DNA of 28,434 nucleotides from a virus. Location of the stretch: IMG/VR virus record IMGVR_UViG_3300030103_003464, positions 1-28,434 of that record. The stretch is one strand, 5' to 3'. The notes beneath the pieces are model-generated. The model ran no database searches, was not told the DNA's origin, and saw only the letters and a program-made list of their open reading frames with translations. Below, one piece after another: positions 4,291-16,000 of the stretch; the stretch's first letter is position 1, and each line of letters begins with the position of its first letter. A program made the position numbers and the translations under genes.

Positions 4291-4461
4291 ATGACCGATT
4301 TTTTAGACAATTTGGCAAATGATCAATACCAAAAAATGCTTCGTGAGATTGCAAATGATGATTTGACACCCAAAAAACGCGATTCTTTAAAAGAAACTGA
4401 GATTTTTGAGAGTGAAGAGGAAACTTCTGTTACTCCTCCACAAACTCTCAATGAATTTTGA
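4291..4461 (+). CDS. Small hypothetical protein, 56 aa
   Basis: The frame is open from further upstream (ATG at 4186), but that part overlaps the end of the 224-residue gene. ATG at 4291, four bases after that gene's stop, is the natural start and gives MTDFLDNLANDQYQKMLREI. The product is a helical N-terminal half followed by an acidic, probably disordered tail rich in Glu, Thr and Pro (EIFESEEETSVTPPQTLNEF). There is no recognised family. Translational coupling to the upstream gene is likely. The stop at 4459-4461 is 10 bases before the late promoter of gp25. Function unknown. Confidence 0.75.
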   Translation: MTDFLDNLANDQYQKMLREIANDDLTPKKRDSLKETEIFESEEETSVTPPQTLNEF

Positions 4462-4470
4462 TTTATACCC

Positions 4471-4484
4471 TAATAAATAAGTAA
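4471..4484 (+). promoter_or_regulatory. Late promoter for the gp25-gp6-gp7-like operon
   Basis: TAATAAATAAGTAA contains AATAAATA (4472-4479), the NATAAATA late-promoter form. The same 13-base core AATAAATAAGTAA occurs before gp8 (19564). Transcription would begin near 4486, leaving only about 15 bases of leader before the GTG at 4501. Confidence 0.75.
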
Positions 4485-4500
4485 TAATTGCTGTATTTTT

Positions 4501-4902
4501 GTGCCTCTACAAAGGGTAAGTCAAGGTTTTAAGGATATTAGTATGTCATTCTTGAGTAATCCTCTGAATGACGATTTAATTGCACTTAAAAATGAGCAAT
4601 CAATTGCTCGTTCAATTAGAAATATCGTTTTTACCTTCCCAGGAGAGAAGTTTTTTAATGAAAGTTTTGGATCGGATGTTTCTAGATCACTTTTTGACAA
4701 TATTGACGATTTGTCAGCATCTACATTACAAGATCAAATAGAAGAATCCATTAAACGTTTTGAACCAAGGGTAAATTTAAGACAAGTTCGTATTATACCC
4801 AATTTTGATAATAATGCATATGATGCAATTGTCGTTTATGACATTGTTGGAATTGATGTTCCAGCACAGGAATTAGAATTTGTTTTGCAAGCAACTAGGT
4901 AA
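4501..4902 (+). CDS. gp25: gp25-like baseplate wedge subunit
   Basis: Phage T4 gp25 / P2 gpW family: a small lysozyme-fold-like protein that nucleates the baseplate wedge with gp6, and the homologue of TssE in type VI secretion. At 133 residues it matches the T4 length (132). Visible family marks are the N-terminal GFKDISMSFLSNPLNDDL, then SIARSIRNIVFTFPGEKFFN, where the EQSIARSIRN helix and 'FTFPGE' turn are hallmarks, then FGSDVSRSLF and FEPRVNLRQVRI. The start is GTG at 4501; an internal ATG at 4543 would remove the conserved N-terminus and is rejected. No Shine-Dalgarno is seen, and the late promoter is very close. The gp6 ATG follows its stop after two bases, indicating coupling. Confidence 0.95.
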   Translation: MPLQRVSQGFKDISMSFLSNPLNDDLIALKNEQSIARSIRNIVFTFPGEKFFNESFGSDVSRSLFDNIDDLSASTLQDQIEESIKRFEPRVNLRQVRIIPNFDNNAYDAIVVYDIVGIDVPAQELEFVLQATR

Positions 4903-4904
4903 CA

Positions 4905-7061
4905 ATGCCACTAGTCAATTTTTCAAATCTGGACTTTAACCAGATTAAAACAACACTTAGAGATTATCTAAAGTCAAACTCTAGTTTTACTGACTATGAT
5001 TTTGAAGGATCTAACCTCTCTACGATTTTAGATGTCCTGGCATATAATACCTATATTACCTCATATAACGCAAACATGGTTGCGAATGAGGCATTTATCG
5101 ATAGCGCAACTTTAAGAGAAAATGTTGTTGCATTAGCAAGAAATATTGGATATGTACCACGTCCTAGAAAGGCAGCCAGAGCAACTATATCCTTCTTTAT
5201 CAATACTTCTAATATAAACCCCAATCCAGTCTCTATAACCCTTAAGAAGGGTCCTGTAGCAACCTCTGCAGGTGCTTTTGGTAATCAATCTTTCGTGTTC
5301 TCTATTTTAGAAGATATTACCGTCCCTGTAATTGATGGTATTGCTACATTCGATGAATTACCAATTTTTCAAGGCACTTTATTATCAACAGAATTTACAT
5401 ATAGTGCTAGAAATCCAAATCAAAGATTTATTTTAAACAATATTGGTATTGACACTGCTTTACTAAGTATTGATGTAAAGGCAAACGAGCAATCAACGCA
5501 AAGAGTTAAATATTCTCTCCAAGATAGTCTTTTTACCGTTGAGTCTGATTCTCGTATTTACTATATTCAAGAAATTGAAGATGAAAAGTATGAGATTTTC
5601 TTTGGTGACGATGTTTTTGGAAAATCACTAGAAGAAGGCAATTTTATCACTGCAAACTACATTATTAATGATGGAGATAGTGCAAATGGTGTTAGTTCCT
5701 TCAATTTTTCTGGGAGATTAACATATACACGAAATTCTAGAGAATACACAGTAACAGATGGCATCTCTTTTGTAACTACTGGATTAGTTGCCTCTGGTGG
5801 AGAGAGTATTGAAACTATCTCATCTGTTAAAAGGTATGCTCCACGCATTTACGCATCTCAAAATAGAGCTTTGACCGCAGATGACTATGAAACTTTAATT
5901 CCGTCAAAGATTTATCCAGAAACTGAATCAATTTCTGTTTTTGGTGGTGAGGACTTGATTCCACCGCAATATGGAAAAGTTTTTATTAGCATTAAACCAA
6001 GATTTGGTGATTTCTTACCAAACCTTGTAAAACAAAATATTAGAAATCGCCTCAAGCAATATGCAGTTGCTGGAATTGTTCCAGAAATTTTAGATTTAAA
6101 ATATTTGTACTTAGAAGTTAATTCTAAGATCTATTATAATTCAAATCTAGCACCAAGTTCGGAATATGTCTCTACAAATGTTCAGGACAATGCAAATAAG
6201 TATTCTGAGTCTTCAGAACTTAATAAGTATGGTGCTAGATTTAAATATAGTAAATTTTTAAAAATTATTGATGATAGTCATGAGTCAGTGACTTCTAATA
6301 TTACGAATATCTCCATGAGAAGGGATTTGAGAGTTGTTACCAATACATTTGCCGAATATCAAATTGGTTTTGGTAATGAATTTTATATTAAGAGAATGAG
6401 TGGATATAATATTAAATCTACTGCATTTAAAATTGCAGGAGTTCCAAATAATATCTATTTGGGAGATTTGCCAAACACAAACAGAATTGATGGTAGCTTA
6501 TTCTTCTTTACTGTTCCATCTGTTAACTCTACAAGTCCATCAATCATTAGAAGAAATGTTGGAACCATTAATTATAAAAAAGGAATTATAACTATTAACC
6601 CGGTTAATATTTTAGCTGGAAAAATTAAGGATGGGCGACCAATTATTGAAATTTCTGCTACTCCACAATCAAATGATGTCGTCGGATTACAGGATCTTTA
6701 TTTGCAACTAGATATAAGTAATAGCACGTTTGATACTGTGGTTGATAGTATATCTTCTGGTCTTGATCCCTCTGCATCTACATATATTTCTTCTTCTAGT
6801 TACGGTAACGGATCTTTGGTTCGTGAAAGCGGTGTTATTGGAACGGTAAATATAGATGGACTATCATCAGACGCTACAACCAGAACAATAGCAACAACCA
6901 CCACTACCACCACCACTACACCTAGTGGAACAACTACCACAACAACTACAACTCCAACCACAACTCCTGCGTCTGGTGGTGGTAGTCAAACCGGTTCCTC
7001 TGGAGGGTCTACAGGGTCCTCAGGCGGTTCCTCAGGCGGCGGTTCATCCTACTCTTACTAA
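4905..7061 (+). CDS. gp6: gp6-like baseplate wedge subunit (baseplate J-like)
   Basis: T4 gp6 / P2 gpJ family, the dimer-forming wedge protein that makes the continuous inner ring of the baseplate. The N-terminal part (residues 1-90) is the best marker: MPLVNFSNLDFNQIKTTLRD, then ILDVLAYNTYITSYNANMVA and an ENVVALARNIGYVPRP stretch, typical of gp6/J-like proteins. The core follows, including EKYEIFFGDDVFGK (about 227-240) and RALTADDYETLIPSKIYPE (about 320-338), both common in J-like proteins. At 718 residues it is somewhat longer than T4 gp6 (660). The excess includes a low-complexity tail (residues 663-718) of Thr runs followed by Ser/Gly repeats. It starts two bases after gp25 and is followed, after a 17-base gap, by the gp7-like gene. 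Confidence 0.94.
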   Translation: MPLVNFSNLDFNQIKTTLRDYLKSNSSFTDYDFEGSNLSTILDVLAYNTYITSYNANMVANEAFIDSATLRENVVALARNIGYVPRPRKAARATISFFINTSNINPNPVSITLKKGPVATSAGAFGNQSFVFSILEDITVPVIDGIATFDELPIFQGTLLSTEFTYSARNPNQRFILNNIGIDTALLSIDVKANEQSTQRVKYSLQDSLFTVESDSRIYYIQEIEDEKYEIFFGDDVFGKSLEEGNFITANYIINDGDSANGVSSFNFSGRLTYTRNSREYTVTDGISFVTTGLVASGGESIETISSVKRYAPRIYASQNRALTADDYETLIPSKIYPETESISVFGGEDLIPPQYGKVFISIKPRFGDFLPNLVKQNIRNRLKQYAVAGIVPEILDLKYLYLEVNSKIYYNSNLAPSSEYVSTNVQDNANKYSESSELNKYGARFKYSKFLKIIDDSHESVTSNITNISMRRDLRVVTNTFAEYQIGFGNEFYIKRMSGYNIKSTAFKIAGVPNNIYLGDLPNTNRIDGSLFFFTVPSVNSTSPSIIRRNVGTINYKKGIITINPVNILAGKIKDGRPIIEISATPQSNDVVGLQDLYLQLDISNSTFDTVVDSISSGLDPSASTYISSSSYGNGSLVRESGVIGTVNIDGLSSDATTRTIATTTTTTTTTPSGTTTTTTTTPTTTPASGGGSQTGSSGGSTGSSGGSSGGGSSYSY
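6891..7058 (+). repeat. Low-complexity tail of gp6: ACN codon tract then Gly/Ser codons
   Basis: From residue 664 there is a run of nine Thr, then PSG, eight Thr, Pro, three Thr, PAS, and then GGGSQTGSSGGSTGSSGGSS-type repeats to the SSYSY end. At DNA level it is a tandem ACN tract (acaaccaccactacc...) followed by GGN/TCN repeats. Such tracts are prone to replication slippage. Confidence 0.9.
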
Positions 7062-7078
7062 GAACGTAAAATAATAAA

Positions 7079-10000
7079 ATGGCAGAAAAGAGAGTTCAAT
7101 TTAGCAACGTAGTTCAGAATCAAGTTCCTGCGTATGTAAGGGATGAATTTCCAAGAGTTGTAGATTTTTTAAAGCAATATTATGTTGCTCAGGAATATCA
7201 AGGTGGTCCTATTGATCTTGCTCAAAATATTGATCAATATTTAAAAATTAATGAAACTACCAATTTAACAGATTCCGTTATTCTTGGTAGTGACATTGAA
7301 ATTTCAGATACTACTATTTCTATTGATCTTACAAAATCTCCTACCGGAACTATTGGGTTTCCAGAGTCTTATGGAATCATCAAGATAAATGATGAAATTA
7401 TTACATATACCGGAAAGACTGATTCTTCTTTTACTGGATGTGTAAGAGGATTTGTTGGTGTTACAACTTATAGAGATCAAACAAAACCAGAACAATTAGT
7501 TTTTGAAGATTCTATTGCAGCAGATCATGATGCTGGATCTAGCATTAACAATTTAAGCATTTTATTCCTAAAAGAATTTTTAACTAAAACAAAATATCAG
7601 TTGACACCTGGATTTGGTAATAGAACATTAACTCCAAATCTCAATCAAAATGTTTTTATTAAACAATCAAAAGATTTTTATCTTAGTAAAGGAACTGACA
7701 GATCTTTTGAGATTTTATTTAAGGCATTATACAATGAAGATGTAACTATTGTAAAACCAAGAGATTTTCTTCTCACTCCATCAAATGCTGATTTTAGAAT
7801 TGTAAATCAAATTGTAGTTGAGGCTGTAGAGGGTGATCCTGTAAATCTCGGTGATTCTGTTCTCAGACAAGACACTTATGGTGATCTTTTTACAACTGCA
7901 TATGCACCAATTACTTCTGTTGAAAAAGTAAATGAGGGCATAGGTAAAACTTTTTACAAACTTAGTATTGACGCTGGATATTCTAGAGATATTGGTGTTG
8001 ATGGTGCCTTGTATGGAAAATTTTCTGCTCACCCCAAAACTCAAGTAATTAGTCAAGTATCTTCTGGTTCTTCAATTGTTGATGTTGACTCAACTGTTGG
8101 ATTCCCCACCAAGGGAGAATTGTATGTAAATTACACTGATGAAACTGTCGGAGTGGTTTCTTATACATCTAAATCATTAACTCAGTTTTATGGATGTACA
8201 AATATTGATTCTACAATAAAAAGAAGTTCAAGTATTGGAATTAATACTTTTGCTTATGGAAATTCTTTTGTAGACGCATCGGAAATTATTAAGGTAAGAA
8301 TCAGCTCTGTTTTAAGCAACCTTTCTATATCAGATAATACCCAGTACCTGGAAAAAAATGACAAACCAATTATAAAAACTTTAGGATCTAAAGCAACAGA
8401 TTCTATTTCTAAAAACTGGGTATATAATGTTCCGACTTTATATAAAGTAAAAAGTTTAGAAATTATTGATTTATCTGACCTTACATATTCTGTAGTTCTT
8501 ACAACAGAGCATTACTTTAAAATTGGAGACTCAATTACAATTATTGATGGTAATAGTGGTGCTGAAAAAGGTTCATCAGTGGTTGCAGTTCCATCTGCAA
8601 ATTCCATCACTGTAAGAGGTCAGGGACAATTAAATGCGAATGCGTCATTTAAGATTAGAAGAAACATTCTAAAAGGAAATTCTAGTGTATCCCCATCTGC
8701 GGTTGCGTATTCTGCAAACGTTCAAAATGTTTATGTTGGTTCTCCAAATTCTAGGGAGAAGCAATCTAAAATTCTTGTTTCCTCTCCATCAATTCCTTTT
8801 TACAATGCACAACCGTTAGAAGTAACAAATAGATCTGTTACGTTCTCTGGGACATTTGTAAGTGGAGAAACTGAACTACAAATTACTTCAACTAATGATC
8901 ATGGATTTTATAGTGGAGACGCAGTATATTACACACCAGAAAAAACCACTGAGAAGTTTATTGATGAAAGTGGAGAAATTGATGAAAGAACCGTTGTAAA
9001 TTCATCTATTCTTACAGAGGGTCTTTATTTTGTAAAAAGAGTTAGTTCTACAACAATTCAACTATCTAAAAGTAGAACTGACATTTATAATTCTACTTTT
9101 GTATCTCCATCAGGTACAGTAACAGTAACAAATAACAACCTTGTTCCATATAATTTAAGAACTAGATCTTTAGAAAGTCAAAAATTATTAAGAGAAGTAA
9201 GAACACCAAATTTTGATGGAAATGTTTATGGAACGGAACCAGGATTTACTGGAGTTCTTGTTAATGGTGTAGAAGTAGCAAATTATAAATCAAATGATAT
9301 TGTTTATTATGGAAAAATAAATGAGATTGAAGTTCTTGCTCCTGGTGACGGATACGATGTCCTAGTTCCACCATCCTTAAGCATTGCTGATCCAATAGGA
9401 ACTGGTGCTACAGGTTATGTGGCAATATCTGGATCTCTTGATGAAATTAATTTATTAGACTCTGGATTTGATTATGAAACCACACCAGTAATTAAAATAA
9501 CTGGTGGAAACGGATCGGGTGCCACAGCATCCGTAAGGATGAAGTTGATCACTCATGAGATTTCTTTTAACTCTCAGATTGAAGGTGGTGAAATTAATTT
9601 AACAAATTCCACAATTGGTATTGGAACATATCATAAGTTTAAGAATGCAGAAAGAATAGTATATGATCCAGATGGACAGAGTGCAATTGGTGGCATAACA
9701 ACAAATTCTTCTTATTTTGTTGGCGTTGTCAATACAACAACAATTAAACTTTTTGAAACTGAAAGAGATGCAATATCAGGTATAAACACCGTTACCTTTA
9801 CAACTGCTGGTTTAGGTAAGCATAAAATTAAATCTTATAATAAAAAACAAGTAATCTCCTCTATAACAGTTATTAACTCTGGAGATGGATATGAAAATAA
9901 GCAGAGAACTGTTGCAACCTCGGGAATCAATACTGCATCAAATCAAATTTCAATTAAAAATCATGATTACAAATCTGGTGAAATTTTAAGATACACTGCT

Positions 10001-13000
10001 GGAGATTCTTCCATTAGTGGATTATCTGATGGTTCGGATTATTATGTAACTAAAATTGATGATAACAATTTTAAACTTTCTAGTGTTGGTGTAGGATCTA
10101 CAACAAAATCATATTATTACCAAACAAAACAATATCTTGATTTGTCTAGTGTTGGTTCTGGAACACATTCATTTAATTATCAACCAATTACAGTTTCTGT
10201 GAAAGGCAAGGTTGGAATTTCATCCGTAGGAACAGAGACTTTTGAAGCACAGATTCAACCTATTTTTAGAGGATCGGTAACATCAGTTCATTTATCAGAT
10301 ACTGGTGTTGGATATGGATCTTCTGAGATTGTTAATTTTAATAGACCTCCTTTAGTCACTTTAATTTCGGGGAGTGAAGCACAATTACAACCAATCGTTG
10401 TTAATGGAACAATTGTAGAGATATTGGTTCTTAATAGAGGAAAACTTTATAATTCTACTCCAAATATTATTTTAACTGGTAATGGCGTTGGTGCAGTTGC
10501 TGTACCTGTAATGTCCAATGGTCAAGTTTCTTCAGTGACTGTGCTTTCTGGAGGAACAGGATATCTTCAACAAAACACATCCGCATCAATTCAGTTCCCA
10601 GGTGCAGGTGCAGAATTATCTGGTAAGGTTCAAAACTGGAGAGTAAATTTATTTGAGAAACATTTTGAAAGTTATACCAATGATGATGGATTTCTTAGAG
10701 TTGGTGTTAATGATAATTTTGGATTACAATACTCACATCTCTATGCTCCTAGAAGTTTAAGAAAGGCATTAAATTCAGTTGATCAAACTGGAAAAATTCT
10801 TTACGGAAATGCTGATCTTAAAATTGCAAACAATGTAGAAGTTGAGTCCTCCGACCACTCACCAATTATTGGATGGGCTTATGATGGTCATCCAATTTAT
10901 GGTCCGTATGGATATGTTGCTAGAGCGGGTGGTGTTGTTGCCCAAATGAAGTCTGGTTATAAAATTGATCTTAAGGCAAATAGACCACCAACTTCATCTT
11001 TCCCTGAAGGATTTTTTGTTGAAGATTATACTCATAAAAATCTTTCTGATGAAACTGTTCTTGATGAAAATAATGGTAGATTTTGTGTAACACCAGAATA
11101 TCCAAAAGGAACATATGCATATTTTGCTACAATTAATACTTTAACTGTTGACTCTGCTGGACCTTTCTTAAATTTCAAAAGACCAGTATTTCCATATCTT
11201 GTTGGTGAAAATTACAAGGGAATTCCTAATGAATTTAACTTCAAACCATCTTCTAATCAGGATTCATTTGATTTAAATAATACTGATTACTTAAGAAATA
11301 CTGATCCGTATAATTTAATTTCAGAAGATGTTGAATATGAATTCTTACCTTTACCAAATAATCTAAAACAAAATTTAGAAATTTCATCCATTAACCCCGG
11401 AGTTCTTGAGAGGGTTGGTATTGTCACTGGAGGAAATAATTATAAAGTAAATGATATTGTTCTGTTCAATGAAGGAGAAGAGGGGGGTGGAACTGGAGCT
11501 AGCGCAAAAGTCATTAGGCTTAAAGGAAAACCTGTTAATAGTGTCAGTGTTGCATCTAGTTCTGTAAGTGGCATAGAATTTGTCCCTGGAAATAAAGGAA
11601 CATATATTGCATTCTCCACAAATCCTCATAATTTTGAAAATAAAGATACCTTAATTGTTTCTGGTCTTTCTACAACATCGTCTCAACTTGAGGGATCTTA
11701 TAAGGTAGGTATTTCATCCAATGTATTGGTTGTCACTGGTGTAGGAACTACATCTTCTGGAATTGGAACTCTTGGTGCTACCGGAATAGTAACTCATTTT
11801 ACTGTATCTGGAAACCTCAGTTATCCAACTATAAAAGAAAATGATATTCTTGGTATTGGTACAGAACAAGTTAGAGTTTTAAATGTAGACCAAAAACTTT
11901 CTAGAATCAGAGTAATCCGTGCGGTTGATGGTAAGCAGGGCGTTGTTGGAGTATCTCATACAGTCACAACAAAAATATATGAAGTTGGTAAAAAATTACA
12001 AATTAACGCAGGATTTAAAACAGATTATGTTTATAGAAGAAATGAGCAAATTTATTTTAATCCGAGCGAAACTGTAGGTTTAGGAACAACAGCAGGTGTC
12101 GGGATTGGATCCACGTTATCATTCTCAAATCCTGGAGCAGGAATCACTGAGAAATTTATTCCAACTAAAACCTTATACATTCCAGGACATGAACTCAAAA
12201 CAGGTGATCGAGTAACATACTCCCCAGGAAATGGTAGCGGTCTTGTTTATCTAGAGAATAGTGTTGGAACATCTAAAACACTTAGCGATGGGACTGATTT
12301 ATTTGTTGCAAAAGTAACCGATGATTTAATTGGTCTTGCGACAGTTCGTGTTGGGTTGGGAAGCACCGGTGCTTTTGCTGGAATTGGAACTACTGTAAGT
12401 TCCTCTACGACGTTATTCTTTAGCGGTATTGGAACTGGTGTATATCATAGTCTTAAAACTAATCATACAGTTCTTACGGGTGAATTAACCAGGAATAAAG
12501 TTACTGTTGCCTTAGCACAGTCTCATGGAATTTTAGGTAATCATGTTGTATTCATGGATGTTAATCCATCTATTACAACTTCATTTACGGTTAAGTATAA
12601 TGATTTTAATAGAAGGGTATTAATCAATCCAAAAGATTTTGTTGCTTCTGGAATCAATACAATATCTAATACTTTTACAATTACAGATCATGGATATAAA
12701 ACTGGAGATAAAGTAGTTCATACATCTACTACTTCATCTGAAGGATTATTTAATAATAAAATTTACAATATTATTCGAGTTGATAATGACAAATTTAAAT
12801 TAGCAGAAGACTATTTTAAAGCAACTCAATTTAAACCAACGGTAGTTGGAGTAACTAGCGCATCCTCTGGAACTCTTTCTTTAATTAATCCACAGATTAA
12901 AGTCTATAGAGATTCAACTGTTGAGTTTGATGTTTCGGATTCTTCTCTTTCATATACAAAACAAGCTTCTTCATACGCTGCATTTGAACTTAATTTCTAT

Positions 13001-16000
13001 CGTGATAAGTTATTTTCCGAGCAATACGATAAGAATGAAGTCAGCACAACTTTTGATGTTACAAGAACTGGAACTGTAGGTGTAACAACTGATGCTAAAG
13101 TTACTCTAAAAGTTAATGGAGATACTCCAAACACTCTTTATTATCGCTTAGATCCAGTTTATGAAAGTGATCTCCCAACAGAGAAATCAGAAATTATCAA
13201 CGATGATGATGTTTTACAAAACAATCAAGTAGAAGTATTATCCAGTTCTTATAGTGGAACTTTCCCTCTTGGTATTGGAGGAACAAACTTCTTCACATAT
13301 ACTCTGGGAATAACTCCCGAAAGAAGTTCTTATAATTCTTCTACTTCAATCCTATCATATGAAACTAATTGTACTCATACTTATGGTCCAATTTCTTTAG
13401 TCGCTATTGAAAATACTGGTAAAAATTATTATAAACTACCCGGATTTAATAGCATAGTTGCTGGCGTAAAAGGATCTCAAATTGGAACAACTGGTATTGG
13501 ATCTGGAGCTGTTTTAGATACTGCCAGTGCATCAATTGGAAAAATTAAAAATGTAAAAATTCAAGATATTGGATTTAATTTTCAAGTAGATAAAACCATT
13601 AGACCTAGCGTACAACTCCCACAAGTTGTTCAGATCATTCCTCTTGCATCATTCCAGTCCGTAGCAATTTCTTCTATTGGAAGAGGTTACTCTTCTGCAC
13701 CACAATTATTAGTATTTGATGGTAAGACTAACGCGCAAGTTACCGATGTAGATCTAAGTTACACTCTGGGTGATAATCGAGTCACTATATTGAAGAATAG
13801 TTATGGCATGAATAATACTCAACCAACTATTCTTCCAATTAAAAACTCAAACGGAGTTGGTATTAGTACAATCGCATATAATGCGACTACAAAGGATGCA
13901 ACTGTCACTCTGGCAGTTGGATTCTCAACAATCAATTCTTTCCCATTTTCTGTTAATGATCAAGTTCTAATTGAGGGTGTTAGTGTTGGTGTAGGATCCA
14001 CTGGCAAAGGATTTAATTCTGAGGCATATGATTATAAGTTATTCACGATTAAATCTGTTACAGAAAATCTAGGTGGTATTGGAACAGTATCATTTAGTTT
14101 GGATGGATTGCTGCAGAATGGTGAGGTAACTGGTGATTTTAATGCTGCCAACTCAACTGGTAGAATTATTAATAGAAATCATTTTCCAATTTTCACTTCT
14201 ACATTAAAAACAATTAATTTTGCAGAGGGTGAAACAGTAAAAACAACTTCTGCCACTGGTTCTGTCTCTGGATGGGATAAGCAGACTGGTTTACTTAGAA
14301 TATCCACCAGTGATGATATAATTGCTGGTGATTTGATTGTTGGACAATCATCCAAGTCTCAGGGAATTGCTTCCTCAGTATTTTATTTTGAGTCTACTTT
14401 AAATACAGACACTCTTTCAAAAGTAACTCAGGGATGGCAGACAAATTCTGGTTATTTAAACGATAATCAACAGAGAGTTCAAGATAGTCTATACTATCAA
14501 AATTTCTCATACTCTCTTCGTTCTAAAGTTGATTTTGACACATGGAGTGATGCTGTAGGATCTCTTAACCATACCCTAGGATTCAAAAAATTCTGTGATT
14601 TCCAAATGGAATCCAAATTATCAGAGGGTTCTAGAAATGCTTTAGTTGTTGGTGTTGCTACAGATTTAACTTCTGTTGAAAATGTCATTTTTATTGAAAC
14701 TTTTATTGATCTTAATTGTGTAAATGATTTTGACTTAGTTAAAGAGAATTCTAGATCTCAAACAACTATTGTTTCTGACGAAATATCGTTTACTAGCAAA
14801 GTTCTAACTGATTTCTTTGAATCTGTTGGTAATAGGGTTCTATCTATTGATGACTTTAGCAATACTTTTAATAGTAATCCAAGACCAACTGCTTTCAGTA
14901 TCTCAAATAGTTTTGATACCACAGAGGTCAGGGCACAAAAGTATATCACATATGTAAAGGACAGAAGATTTACTGCTCAACGTCAGTTGATGATTGTTGA
15001 TCTTCTCCAAGATGGTGCATTTGGTTACATAAACCAATATGGTCGTGTTGAAACAACATATGACCAAGGAACTTTTGACTTTAATATTTCGGGTACAACT
15101 GGACAACTTCAGTTCTTCCCAGAGAAGTCTTCGGTCAATGACTATGATATTACAGTTCTTTCTTATAATCTTGATGATAATCTTCTCGGAGTGGGAACAA
15201 CTGGAATAGGTCCTGTTCTGATTGACACCAAGAGTGTTGCTCTCAATTCAGGATCAACGTCAAGTCTTGTTTCAATTGCTAAGACTTATAGTTCTGTTAA
15301 GTTGATGGTGGAAATTACCCCAGATATTAACAGAACAGAGTTTGCATATGACAACATCAATATTGTACAAGATGGCACAAATGTTTCTGTTCTACAATAT
15401 GGAGAACTAACAACTACTCTTGGAGAACGTTCTTATATTGGATATGGAACTTATCATGCATATATTAGTGGTGACTCATTGAATGTTGATTACATTCCAG
15501 GTTCTGATGTTGGTGTAGGAACAACTGGTGTTCTCAACGCAATGGTAATCGGTGTTGGTAATAGTGAAACCACTGGTATTGGAACATTCGATTTGAATCA
15601 TGCCAGACTTGAGGGTAGAAATACTACTATTTCATCCTCTGGATCTCCGACTGAAAATGTAATTGGAAGTTACAATAGTGGCGAGTATGATGTTGCTCAC
15701 TTTATTGTTCAAGTAACAGATATTACCAATAATCAATATGCTTTATCTGAAGTCCTGGTTGTAGACAACTATCTCTCTGATGATGCATCAGGTGATACTT
15801 TTGACACTGAGTTTGGTGTTATTGAAACCAATGCTGGACTGGGAACAATCGGCACAAGACTTACTGGTGCTGCTGTTGGTGTTGCCGCAACTGTAGAGTT
15901 GGTATTTACACCACCAGCAAGTGTCGCTGCCCAAGCAAAAGTCTTTATGGTAGCTCTGAGACACGCAGATGATGATAAGAGTGAAATTGATTTCACTAAT

